In this document: one piece after another, positions 42,841 to 50,789 of the stretch
Position numbering within the stretch: the stretch's first letter is position 1
Layout: every line of letters starts with the position of its first letter
From: Williamsia sp. 1138
Lineage (GTDB): Bacteria > Actinomycetota > Actinomycetes > Mycobacteriales > Mycobacteriaceae
Assembly (NCBI RefSeq): GCF_002095435.2
Contig: NZ_MJEJ02000033.1
Span: 53,848 to 117,847 of the forward strand
Direction: 5' to 3'
Length of the DNA stretch: 64,000 bases
The notes under the pieces: generated by a model
Databases searched by the model: none
Seen by the model: only the letters and a program-made list of their open reading frames with translations
Told to the model about the DNA's origin: nothing
Position numbers and translations under genes: made by a program

Positions 42841-43922
42841 GCACCACCACTGACCAGCCGGCCGTTGTCGGCAAACTGTCCACCCTCGACCGATACCTGC
42901 CGGTGTGGATCGGTGTGGCCATGGTCGCCGGACTGCTGCTGGGCCGGATGATTCCGGGCCTGGACGACGTGGTGAGCGCGGTTGAGATCGACGGCATCTC
43001 GTTGCCGATCGCGATCGGTTTGCTGATCATGATGTACCCGGTCCTTGCGAAGGTTCGCTATGACCGCCTCGACACTGTCACCGGAGACCGCAAACTACTG
43101 CTCGGGTCGCTGGCACTGAACTGGGTTCTCGGGCCGGCCCTGATGTTCGCCCTGGCCTGGCTCATGCTCCCCGACCTTCCGGAGTATCGCACCGGACTGA
43201 TCATTGTCGGCCTGGCCCGGTGCATCGCGATGGTCATCATCTGGAACGACCTGGCCTGCGGTGACCGTGAAGCCGCAGCAGTGCTGGTGGCGATCAACTC
43301 GGTCTTCCAAGTCGTCATGTTCGCCGTCCTGGGCTGGTTCTACCTCTCGGTCCTGCCGGGCTGGCTCGGCCTGGAAGAGACCACCATCGACGCCTCCCCG
43401 TGGCAGATCGCCAAGTCCGTGCTGATCTTCCTGGGTATCCCGCTGCTGGCCGGGTTCTTGACCCGCCGCTACGGCGAAAAAGCCAAGGGCCGCACCTGGT
43501 ATGAGGAGAAGTTCCTGCCCCATATCGGCCCGTGGGCGCTGTACGGGTTGCTGTTCACCATCGTCATCCTGTTCGCGCTCCAGGGAGATCAGATCACCTC
43601 CAAACCCTGGGACGTGGTGCGCATTGCCCTGCCGCTGCTGGTGTACTTCGCCGTCATGTGGGGCGGCGGCTACGCCCTCGGCGCGGTGATGGGTCTCGGG
43701 TACGAGCGCACCACCACCCTCGCATTCACCGCGGCTGGCAACAACTTCGAACTCGCGATCGCCGTCGCGATCGCCACCTACGGCGTCACCTCCGGGCAAG
43801 CCCTCGCCGGTGTCGTGGGGCCTTTGATCGAAGTCCCGGTTCTGGTCGCGTTGGTGTACGTCTCTCTAGCCCTGCGTAAACGCTTCACACCCCATTCCCT
43901 GACTGGATCCGAGGCACGATGA
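42837..43922 (+). CDS. acr3: Acr3-type arsenite efflux permease
   Basis: A 361-residue, ten-helix permease of the BART superfamily exporting As(III). The family motif GLARCIAMVIIWNDLACGDREAA contains the conserved Cys of helix 4 needed for transport, and LAFTAAGNNFELAIAVAIA is the helix 9 signature. The ATG overlaps the arsR stop (ATGA), and the stop overlaps the arsC start in the same way, so the three proteins are translated from one mRNA. Confidence 0.95.
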   Translation: MSTTTDQPAVVGKLSTLDRYLPVWIGVAMVAGLLLGRMIPGLDDVVSAVEIDGISLPIAIGLLIMMYPVLAKVRYDRLDTVTGDRKLLLGSLALNWVLGPALMFALAWLMLPDLPEYRTGLIIVGLARCIAMVIIWNDLACGDREAAAVLVAINSVFQVVMFAVLGWFYLSVLPGWLGLEETTIDASPWQIAKSVLIFLGIPLLAGFLTRRYGEKAKGRTWYEEKFLPHIGPWALYGLLFTIVILFALQGDQITSKPWDVVRIALPLLVYFAVMWGGGYALGAVMGLGYERTTTLAFTAAGNNFELAIAVAIATYGVTSGQALAGVVGPLIEVPVLVALVYVSLALRKRFTPHSLTGSEAR

Positions 43923-44338
43923 CCAAGACACCACACGTACTGTTCGTCTGCGTGAGCAACCGCGGCAAATCGGTGATGGCTCAGGGATTGTCAGACAAGG
44001 TCGCCGGATCGGCGATCACCGCATCATCAGCCGGCACCGACGCCGCCATCGGCAAACATGTCAACGACATCTCGGCAGAGGTGCTCGCCGAAATCGGCGT
44101 GGACATCAGCGACCATGAACCCCGTCAGCTCACCGACGACCTGATGCGCGCCGCCGACATCACCGTCGTACTCGGCACCTCTGCGAAAGTAGTTGCACCT
44201 GACGGCGTCATCGTCGAGGTTTGGGAGACCGATGAACCGTCGCAACGGGGTATAGACGGCATCGAGCGCATGCGCCTGATACGCGACGACATCGCCGCCC
44301 GAATCAACGACTTGACCACGCGGCTGACCACACCCTGA
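43919..44338 (+). CDS. arsC: Arsenate reductase, LMW-PTP fold (ArsC), with altered P-loop
   Basis: A 139-residue low-molecular-weight phosphatase-fold protein that should reduce As(V) to As(III) for Acr3; in actinobacteria related enzymes use mycothiol/mycoredoxin. The P-loop reads CVSNRGKS (Cys11 to Ser18), so Lys17 stands where the usual CX5R loop has Arg. The other Cys residues of the thioredoxin-coupled class are absent, which fits a mycothiol-type enzyme. The SSAGTDA strand and the VEVWETDEP segment fit the fold. Confidence 0.85.
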   Translation: MTKTPHVLFVCVSNRGKSVMAQGLSDKVAGSAITASSAGTDAAIGKHVNDISAEVLAEIGVDISDHEPRQLTDDLMRAADITVVLGTSAKVVAPDGVIVEVWETDEPSQRGIDGIERMRLIRDDIAARINDLTTRLTTP

Positions 44339-44388
44339 GTAGTCGGCGGGCCCCAGGACGCCAGGACCCACCGACACCGGCAGGTACT

Positions 44389-44880
44389 TCAGCAGCAGGC
44401 CGACGAGGTCGTGCCCGGTGCAGTCTGAACTGCTTCCGTGCCGCCCGCGGACCCACAACACACCGAGGACTCGGTACCGTTGTCTCCCAACAATCGAGGG
44501 CTCGTGCCAAACGTGTCGGAATCAGCGAGCACGGTATAGACCTCCCACTTCTCCCCTGCCGGTCCGGTCACCCACACTTTGTCCTGGGTGGCAAAGCAAC
44601 ACGTCGCGTTGATCTCCTCCTCGGCGAACAGACCCTCGTCGCTGAGCCGGGCGATCTCCGAATGCACCTTCTCGCTGGACTGCACTTCCACCCCGAGGTG
44701 GTTGATGGTGCCACCGCGGCCTGGGTTCTCCAGCAGCACCAGTTTTAGTGGGGGCTCGGCGACGGCAAAGTTCGCGTAGCCCGGCTTGCGTTTGGCCGGA
44801 GCCACATTGAACAACTTCGAATAGAACTCGATCGCCTGATCAAGATCGTCGACGTTGAGCGCCAGTTGCATACGGGACAT
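44389..44880 (-). CDS. arsI: ArsI/CadI-family VOC dioxygenase (C-As lyase-like)
   Basis: A 163-residue vicinal-oxygen-chelate protein. It begins MSRMQLALNVDDLDQAIEFY, has NHLGVEVQSSEKV (His61), the vicinal pair Cys94-Cys95 in NATCCFATQDKVWV, and GEKWEVYTV (Glu113). The CC pair with Gln5, His61 and Glu113 fits the thiol site and Fe ligands described for ArsI, which cleaves the C-As bond of trivalent organoarsenicals. The mycobacterial CadI name covers the same group. An additional Cys-rich tail (VCCGSAGG and a terminal SACC) is not part of the VOC fold. GGAGGT precedes ATG 44880. Confidence 0.85.
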   Translation of the reverse strand: MSRMQLALNVDDLDQAIEFYSKLFNVAPAKRKPGYANFAVAEPPLKLVLLENPGRGGTINHLGVEVQSSEKVHSEIARLSDEGLFAEEEINATCCFATQDKVWVTGPAGEKWEVYTVLADSDTFGTSPRLLGDNGTESSVCCGSAGGTEAVQTAPGTTSSACC

Positions 44881-44943
44881 GACTACCTCCACCTGTGAGA
44901 CATACATCGAACTACCGTCGCCACTCAGGGTGCCGACCTCTTC

Positions 44944-44953
44944 GACATATGTC
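44944..44953. promoter_or_regulatory. ArsR-type operator, second copy
   Basis: GACATATGTC with the same TATTGAC...CG context (on the minus strand) as at 42455. It lies between the divergent arsI and second arsR genes, 23 nt before the latter's ATG, and could control both. Confidence 0.6.
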
Positions 44954-44976
44954 AATACCGTCGGTAGTATCCATGT

Positions 44977-45336
44977 ATGCCCAAGACGTTGCCGGTGATC
45001 GATATGACCGCACCCATCTGCTGCGCACCGGTGTCGGCCTCCCCGATGGATGACGATGCGGCCCTGCAGGTGGCACTGCGGCTCAAGGCACTGGCCGATC
45101 CGGTTCGGATCAAGCTGATGTCGATCTTGCTTACCGACGACGCGGGCGAGGTCTGCACCTGCGATCTCGCCACTGCTGTCGGACTGTCCGAGCCCACCGT
45201 CAGTCATCACCTCGGGCAGCTCAAGAAGGCGGGCATGGTTCGACCGGAACGTCGCGGAATGAACGTCTTCTATAGCGCCCACACCGACGCGCTGCAGGCG
45301 TTGCGACAAGTTCTGGACCCAGCCTGCTGCCGTTAG
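44977..45336 (+). CDS. arsR: Second ArsR-family repressor
   Basis: A 119-residue winged-helix regulator with recognition helix GLSEPTVSHHLGQLKKAGMV and three Cys pairs: Cys15/Cys16 (ICCAP), Cys60/Cys62 (VCTCD) and the C-terminal Cys117/Cys118 (ACCR). Several of these could form the As(III) site. A TAGTAT about 7 nt before ATG 44977 suggests a leaderless transcript. It is divergent from arsI and shares the GACATATGTC box with the first arsR operon, so cross-regulation is likely. Confidence 0.9.
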   Translation: MPKTLPVIDMTAPICCAPVSASPMDDDAALQVALRLKALADPVRIKLMSILLTDDAGEVCTCDLATAVGLSEPTVSHHLGQLKKAGMVRPERRGMNVFYSAHTDALQALRQVLDPACCR

Positions 45337-45385
45337 CCACGTCGCAATCTCGCCGCGCACATCCGTGCCGGTCGGCCTGACGCCG

Positions 45386-46591
45386 TCAACGCTCGGCGGG
45401 CAGCGGTTCCTCGACCTCACCGCGGCCGAGAAGGGTTGCGGTGAGCGGCAGGATGAGCACGGTGATTGCTCCGGCGGCGACCAGGATCGATGCGTTCGAC
45501 GGTGTCATCGGTCCGGCGTCGACCGCGACGGTGGTTACCGCGACTATCAACGGCAGACCCGTGGTGGAGTAGAGCGCGATCTGCGTGCGCTGCCGCACAG
45601 TGAATGCCCTGGCACCGTCGACCTTTTCGAAACGCGTGGAAATGAACACAGGCAGTCCGCGGACCAGCAACAGCATCACGATTGCCAGCACGAGCAGGAG
45701 TGGTCTGTTCAGCACGCTTTCGACATCGATGTTCATACCGGAGGTGACGAAGAAGACCGGAATGAGCAGACCGAACGCCAGCCCGGCCAACTTCGTCTCC
45801 AAACCCTCATGACCACGAGGAAGTGTCCGGCGCAGGATGAATCCCGCGGCGAACGCACCGATGATGATGTCGATCTGAAATGTTGCTGCCAGAGTCACCA
45901 AGCCGACGAGCAGTAGCACCGTCAGCCGCACCTGGGTCTGGGACGTCGTGTCTGCGCCACGTCGAATGGTTCCGGCCAGACGAGAGTCGGGTTTGCCGAT
46001 GCGTCCCGGCAGCATCGCGACGACGACCGCAGCGAGCCCAAACACAACTAGTACGAGCAGCGAACCCGCCGGGTCTCTCACTCCCAGCAATATCGCCATC
46101 GCCAGCACCGGGCACAGTTCACCCACCGCGCCATGATTGAGAATGGTCTTGCCCAGACGAGTCTCGATCAAGCCCCGCTCGGCGAGAATCGGCAACAGCG
46201 TCCCGATCGCCGTGGACGTCAAAGCGATGGCCGTCGCCACCTCGGCTCTGATCGTCATCACTTGGGCCAGCCCGAAAGTGGCACCGAAAGCAATTGCCAG
46301 GCAACATATCCAGGTGATGAACGCTCGACGACCACCGCTGCCGACGAGTTCACGCTGATCCAGCTCGTAACCGGCGAGCAAGAACAGCAGACCAAGTCCG
46401 AGTTCTTGCAACATGTCGATACCCGGCGAGAACTCTGCGATTCCGAATCCGAACGGGCCGATGACTATGCCCGCGACGAGAAGAACGACAACTTCCGGAA
46501 CCAGCCGTTTCGGCACCGTGGATGCCAGGATGGGCGCGAAGGCCGCCGCCAGCACGATCCAGAACAGCGACTGCGCGACATCAACACTCAT
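45386..46591 (-). CDS. CPA2-type cation:proton antiporter membrane subunit
   Basis: A 401-residue Na+/H+ exchanger-fold protein with about 12 helices. LVPEVVVLLVAGIVIGPFGFGI, LQELGLGLLFLLAGYELDQREL, TALTSTAIGTLLPILAERGL-like IALTSTAIGTLLPIL and IIIGAFAAGFILRR are KefB/NapA-type motifs. There is no C-terminal TrkA-N domain. Ion (K+ or Na+) unknown. ATG 46591 (MSVDVAQSLFW) is preferred to a start 13 codons upstream because the membrane domain begins there. It is convergent with the second arsR. Confidence 0.86.
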   Translation of the reverse strand: MSVDVAQSLFWIVLAAAFAPILASTVPKRLVPEVVVLLVAGIVIGPFGFGIAEFSPGIDMLQELGLGLLFLLAGYELDQRELVGSGGRRAFITWICCLAIAFGATFGLAQVMTIRAEVATAIALTSTAIGTLLPILAERGLIETRLGKTILNHGAVGELCPVLAMAILLGVRDPAGSLLVLVVFGLAAVVVAMLPGRIGKPDSRLAGTIRRGADTTSQTQVRLTVLLLVGLVTLAATFQIDIIIGAFAAGFILRRTLPRGHEGLETKLAGLAFGLLIPVFFVTSGMNIDVESVLNRPLLLVLAIVMLLLVRGLPVFISTRFEKVDGARAFTVRQRTQIALYSTTGLPLIVAVTTVAVDAGPMTPSNASILVAAGAITVLILPLTATLLGRGEVEEPLPAER

Positions 46592-46924
46592 CGGTGTACC
46601 CACACGGTGCGCGTAAGTGTGACCGGACAATTGGTGACCCCACGCAACGACCGCGCGGAATGACAGCGAGTTCGCAAGAGCATCGTCATCGGCATTTCTT
46701 TCTGCGGAGGCTCATTCGGGTGTTGTCACACACCGATGGTGCGCGAAGTCTAGCTGTGAAGCAGGCCGGGGGTATCGGTTCACAGCTGAGCCGGCAACAA
46801 GTCATCCAGGATGGATGAGGCCCGAGCGCATTCAGGTTTCTAGTCTTTAACAGGACGCAACCGACGACGGCGAGGGGCCGATGGCAGCACTGTTCGGAGC
46901 GCATCCGCACCCAGGTGTTCCCTG
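46592..46924. other. 333-bp divergent spacer without a gene
   Basis: Lies between the antiporter and the DUF2254 gene, which diverge. I see no coding frame, repeat or RNA gene; it should hold the two promoters. Confidence 0.5.
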
Positions 46925-48232
46925 GTGAAAGTCACCGGACGGCGCGGTGAGGCGTGGCGCGAGTCGGTGGGCGGCGTGATGTGGGTGCTGCCCGTCACCG
47001 CCATGGCACTCGCTTTGCTGGCGGGGGCAGGGCTCTCACAGGTCGATGTTCCGGAATCGTCACGTTATGACTGGATCGTATTTCAGGGAACGAGCGATGA
47101 CGCCCGAGCACTGCTGATCGGCATCTCGGCCACCATCATCACGGTCATCGCGCTCATCCTCGGTTTGACCGTGGTGGCCCTTCAGCTCTCATCGACTCAG
47201 TACTCTCCGCGCATTGTCCGGAACTTTCTGCGAGACAGACCCAATCAGATCGTGCTCAGTGTTTTCGTCGCCACCTTCACCTATTCCGCTGCCGGGCTGT
47301 ACACCGTCGGGGTCTCGGAGGGAGGTCGAACTGACGCGTTTCCAAGAGCTGCGGTGTCCGGTGCGATCGGCCTTCTCTTTCTGAGCCTCATCGCTCTGGT
47401 CTACGAGGTCCATCACATTTCGCACTCGATGCAGATCGACGAGATCATGCGACGGATCAGCCGTAACACCGCCACCATCATCAACTCCGAGCTCCCCGTC
47501 GGGCAGATCGACAACGTGGCGCCGGCCGTGCCCCCATGGGCTGCCACGATCACCGCTCGGCATTCGGGATACATACAGACCATCCACCCGGATGCGGCCG
47601 GAAGTCTCGGCCACACCGCCACACATATCCAATTCCTGACCGCTGTGGGAACACATGTGGTCCACGGTTCACCGCTGGCCCGAGTGTGGAACGACGCCGA
47701 CCGGGAAAACTCGATCGGCAGCAGCGCGGGTGTCGTCAGCGGATGCGTCCGGGTCGGGCACGAACGAACACTGCAGCAAGACGTTGCCTTTGGCATCCGG
47801 CAACTGGTCGACATCGCCGCCAAGGCGCTGTCGCCTGCGATCAATGACCCCTACACCGCCGTACAGGTGATAGACCAACTCGCCACGGTCCTGGCGAATC
47901 TCGCCACCCGTAGTTTGGGCCCTGTGGTCGTCCGTCTCGGCGCCGATGGATTCGTCACGGTGCCGGCACGAGACTTCGGAGAGTATCTCGATTTGGCATG
48001 CGGACAGATACGGCGTTACGGCGCCGGCGAGCCGGCAGTCGCTGTTGCTTTGGTACGGGCGCTCACCGCGGTCGCGCACTGTCTTGACGGTACGGCGACA
48101 GGCCGACGTACAGCAGTCGACCGCCAGTTGACTCTGATCGTCGAGGACGCCCGACGCAGGACAGCCCAACCCGATGATCTGACGCTCGTCGAGCGGGAGG
48201 CCGCTCACCTCAGGTCGCTGCTGTTCGACTGA
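46925..48232 (+). CDS. DUF2254 membrane protein
   Basis: A 435-residue protein of the DUF2254 family. Four hydrophobic helices occupy the first 160 residues (WVLPVTAMALALLAGAGL, LLIGISATIITVIALILGLTVVALQL, LSVFVATFTYSAAGLYTVGV, AIGLLFLSLIALVYEVHHI). QLSSTQYSPRIVRNFLRDRPNQIVLSVF is the hallmark segment. A soluble C-terminal domain includes DIAAKALSPAINDPYTAVQVIDQL. Function unknown. GTG 46925 is the start. No operon partner. Confidence 0.88.
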   Translation: MKVTGRRGEAWRESVGGVMWVLPVTAMALALLAGAGLSQVDVPESSRYDWIVFQGTSDDARALLIGISATIITVIALILGLTVVALQLSSTQYSPRIVRNFLRDRPNQIVLSVFVATFTYSAAGLYTVGVSEGGRTDAFPRAAVSGAIGLLFLSLIALVYEVHHISHSMQIDEIMRRISRNTATIINSELPVGQIDNVAPAVPPWAATITARHSGYIQTIHPDAAGSLGHTATHIQFLTAVGTHVVHGSPLARVWNDADRENSIGSSAGVVSGCVRVGHERTLQQDVAFGIRQLVDIAAKALSPAINDPYTAVQVIDQLATVLANLATRSLGPVVVRLGADGFVTVPARDFGEYLDLACGQIRRYGAGEPAVAVALVRALTAVAHCLDGTATGRRTAVDRQLTLIVEDARRRTAQPDDLTLVEREAAHLRSLLFD

Positions 48233-48311
48233 GTTTCTGCTGCATCACATTCGCGCGAACTCGTGTCCACTGGCTGCGGCGCTGACCCCGCGCTTTGTGC
48301 GGCAGGACGAC

Positions 48312-48425
48312 GGGCATCCAGAATCCTTCCACCCCCACCTCGGGGACGGGCCGCTCCTCGGGATAGAAGTCATCGGATCCCATCCAGAACGTTCTGCCGG
48401 GAATCCACACCATGTTCTTTGCCGG
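48312..48425 (-). pseudogene. Fragment of a formylglycine-generating enzyme (SUMF1/FGE-like)
   Basis: A short minus-strand stretch reads NMVWIPGRTFWMGSDDFYPE, then ERPVPEVGVEGFWM, the N-terminal signature of FGE-sulfatase domain proteins (MVxIPGGxFxMGSxxxYPEExP). The sequence then loses similarity, and the catalytic Cys region is absent. Only about 35 codons of a roughly 300-codon gene remain. Confidence 0.65.
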
Positions 48426-48600
48426 AGGGCGTTCGGTAGAGACTGAGGAATGGACATGGTCACAGTTCGTACGTCGGTCAGTGGTCGCTCTCGTCAACAG
48501 CATCTCCGTCGTCGGTGATGTGGGTATCTCCAACGTTCTCAGACTGCGTTGCGGAATCCTACCCTTCGGCCGAGCGCAGAATGCTGAGAGTAAGCGCTCG

Positions 48601-48967
48601 TCAAACTCCCGGTTCGCACTCCGCGAGCAGAAGCTCGAGCACGGGTATCAGCGTCGATACGTCCGTCGTCGCCGCTGTCCAGACGGTCGTACTGTCCACC
48701 TGGGCATAACCATGAACAAGAATATTGCGCATTCCAATGATTTTGTGCACGTGCGGTATTCGCTCCGCGGTAACTTTTGTCGACGCGCCGCAGGTTGCGT
48801 AAGGCCTCCCCGACGATTTCCAGCTGACGTTCGGTGGCAGACTCGAGAAGCAGGTCACCGACGTACCGCTCGACCGCGATGTCGGCGACGAACAACCCCA
48901 CATTCCGTGCTGCGGTCAGCGCATCCCAGATGTACGCAGCCTGACTGTTGTCAGGCCGCGTAGACAT
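48601..48967 (-). pseudogene. hepT: HepT-type toxin (DUF86) interrupted by a frameshift
   Basis: From ATG 48967 the frame gives STRPDNSQAAYIWDALTAAR, NVGLFVADIAVERYVGDLLL and ATERQLEIVGEALRNLRRVD, the N-terminal helices of a HEPN-fold HepT RNase. After GAC the sequence AAAAGTTACC shifts the frame. With one A fewer it continues KVTAERIPHVHKIIGMRNIL, VHGYAQVDSTTVW and so on to a stop at 48601. RNILVHGY is the catalytic RX4H-XY motif. The complete product would be about 121 aa, the family length. It overlaps mntA by 17 nt. Unless the extra A is a sequencing error, the toxin is inactive or made only by slippage. Confidence 0.75.
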
Positions 48968-49256
48968 CTTCAGCACTGTCGAAAATCGACTTGGCGATGT
49001 AGGGATTCTTCACCGCGTTGGCCATGACGAGATCGACATCGCGACCGACGATCTGTTCGAGCGCAGACTGGAGGTCGAAGTAGTCATGAAAAACGTTCTC
49101 GCGGTCAGCTTCGAACTCCACGACGAAATCGACGTCGCTGCGGCGCGGGTCAAAACTCTCGGTCAAGACTGAACCGAAAACCCGCAACCGCTTGACACCG
49201 TACTGCGCGCACGCGGCGCCGATCGCATCGGCGTCGAGCGGAATCGCGGTGGCCAT
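48951..49256 (-). CDS. mntA: MntA-type minimal nucleotidyltransferase antitoxin
   Basis: A 101-residue MNT-fold nucleotidyltransferase. LRVFGSVLTESFDPRRSDVDFVVEF is the GSX10DXD motif, and DVDLVMANAVKNPYI follows. In HepT/MntA modules this protein adds AMP to the toxin tyrosine and so neutralises it. ATG 49256 is preceded by GGAAGA; a start seven codons earlier (49277) is possible. It is the upstream gene of the module and intact, while the toxin gene after it is frameshifted. Confidence 0.85.
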   Translation of the reverse strand: MATAIPLDADAIGAACAQYGVKRLRVFGSVLTESFDPRRSDVDFVVEFEADRENVFHDYFDLQSALEQIVGRDVDLVMANAVKNPYIAKSIFDSAEDVYAA

Positions 49257-49307
49257 GTTTATCAGTCTTCCAGACATCGAGTGACTCTCGACAAAAAGAC
49301 ACGGGTG

Positions 49308-49380
49308 TGGAGCTAAGGGGAATCGAACCCCTGACCTTCTCGATGCGAACGAGACGCGCTACCAACTGCGCTATAGCCCC
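49308..49380 (-). tRNA. tRNA-Ala (CGC anticodon)
   Basis: The minus strand folds as a cloverleaf: acceptor GGGGCTA with TAGCTCC (one G-U), D arm with AGTTGGTAG, anticodon stem TCTCG/CGAGA around loop TTCGCAT (anticodon CGC), and a T arm with GGTTCGATTCC. Discriminator A; the CCA end is not encoded. It decodes GCG alanine codons. Confidence 0.95.
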
Positions 49381-49426
49381 TTCGTTGCTTCGTGAGAAGC
49401 AACTCGAACAGATTAACAGCCCGGGA

Positions 49427-50581
49427 CTACTGCCCCACCACCCGACGGTACGAGGGCTCCCGCTCGACGCGTTCAACCCGCTCGTACCTGGGCAAATGGT
49501 CGAAGACGGGGTCTTCGTCGTCGATCTCCAACACGATCGCGCCGGGGCGACGCAGCCTGCGAGGGATCTCCGCACGCGGATCCTCTTCGGGATGCTCGCG
49601 GCGCTCCTCTTCTTGCCGCTTCGCGCGGGCCAGACGCCGCATGCGGTGCTGGCGGATCCGCTGCTCGTTCCGAACCGCCCGCCGTAGGAAGGTGAGGTAA
49701 CCGAACATGGCAACCGCGACCACACCTGCGAGGACCCAGCCGGCCGTTCCCAGGAGCACACCGGCGCCGAGAGCTGCCACCAACAGCAGGGCGAACACCG
49801 CCATCACACGCTGACGGAAGCGGTACCGCTTGTCACTGCGCTCGCGGTCGGCCTCGGGATCGAATCCACCGCGCCGCGCGCGACGCTCGGACTCGGTTTC
49901 CGCTACCGGCTCGTCAACCGAGTCGCCGTCGAGGTCGTCGTCGTATTCCGCGTCCTCGTCGTAGTCATCGTCATACTCGGCGTCTTCGTCGTATTCGGCA
50001 TCTGCGTCGTCGTCCGCTTCGTCGTCGTCCGCTTCGTCGACGACGTCGTGGTCGTCATCGACCTCGTCGACCGCGTCTTCACCGTCCGACTCGGCCTCGG
50101 AAACATCAGACTCGATGTCCTGGGACTCGGCCTCGGTCTCGGCCTCGTCAACATCATCAGAAGCCACGGACTCGACGGCGTCGGATTTCTCGTCGTCCTG
50201 CGTCGGCGACTCCACCGCAACCTTTTTCAGTACCGGCGCCGCCTCGGATCCGGAAGCCTTCGCGACAGGAGTCTTCTCGACGGTGTCCTTGGTGTCTTCC
50301 TCATACACATCGTCGGTCTCGTCAGCGTCTTTGACCGCGGTCGCTGTCGCAGCTTTGCGGTACTCGCGGACGGGCGGTTCCCAGTCGGCGTCATGCGGAT
50401 GACGACCGGACGCGATGCGGCGTTTGGTCCTCGCCATGGTCCGTCCGCCGCGGTGCAGCACGCGGGTCGACAAGGCGGTATCAGACGTCTTGCGCACGGT
50501 CGGACGCGATTTCACGACCATCGGCACCAAGACAAAGAGCCAGATCGCCACCAGACACACCCACAGCAACGAGTTCGGCAT
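49427..50581 (-). CDS. sepX: SepX/GlpR divisome membrane protein
   Basis: A 384-residue membrane protein with an N-terminal helix (MPNSLLWVCLVAIWLFVLVP). A basic patch (TMARTKRRIASGRHPHDADW) is followed by a very acidic, Asp/Glu-rich linker (about 85-235). Then come two close helices (RVMAVFALLLVAALGAGVLLGTAGWVLAGVVAVAMFGYLTFL, about 262-303) and a charged coiled C-terminus. This plan and the neighbours rimJ and glp identify SepX of Streptomyces/GlpR of Corynebacterium. It is the membrane receptor that recruits the gephyrin-like Glp to the division machinery with Wag31 and FtsZ. AAAGGAG precedes the ATG. A tRNA gene follows it. Confidence 0.87.
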   Translation of the reverse strand: MPNSLLWVCLVAIWLFVLVPMVVKSRPTVRKTSDTALSTRVLHRGGRTMARTKRRIASGRHPHDADWEPPVREYRKAATATAVKDADETDDVYEEDTKDTVEKTPVAKASGSEAAPVLKKVAVESPTQDDEKSDAVESVASDDVDEAETEAESQDIESDVSEAESDGEDAVDEVDDDHDVVDEADDDEADDDADAEYDEDAEYDDDYDEDAEYDDDLDGDSVDEPVAETESERRARRGGFDPEADRERSDKRYRFRQRVMAVFALLLVAALGAGVLLGTAGWVLAGVVAVAMFGYLTFLRRAVRNEQRIRQHRMRRLARAKRQEEERREHPEEDPRAEIPRRLRRPGAIVLEIDDEDPVFDHLPRYERVERVEREPSYRRVVGQ

Positions 50582-50765
50582 GGGCAGCTCCTTTCTGTCG
50601 GCAATCTCAGCTCGACCGGTCAGCCGAGTAGCCGTTCGTCACACGCGTAACAGACGGTGAACCCAGGCTATGGCCAGCGCAGGTCCAACCAGCGGAGACG
50701 CGCCGACGCGGAGGCAAATATCAGCAAGCTTTCAGGGTGGATCGCGGAAAACCCTTGCGATATTT

Positions 50766-50786
50766 TCGATATTACGTAATTATCGA
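50766..50786. promoter_or_regulatory. Palindrome in the promoter of the HTH regulator at 50790
   Basis: TCGATATTACGTAATTATCGA is a near-perfect inverted repeat centred on TTACGTAA, four bases before ATG 50790. With TTGCGA at 50754 as a -35 and TAATTAT as a -10, it covers the promoter of a leaderless gene. This fits autoregulation. Confidence 0.5.
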
Positions 50787-50789
50787 ACT

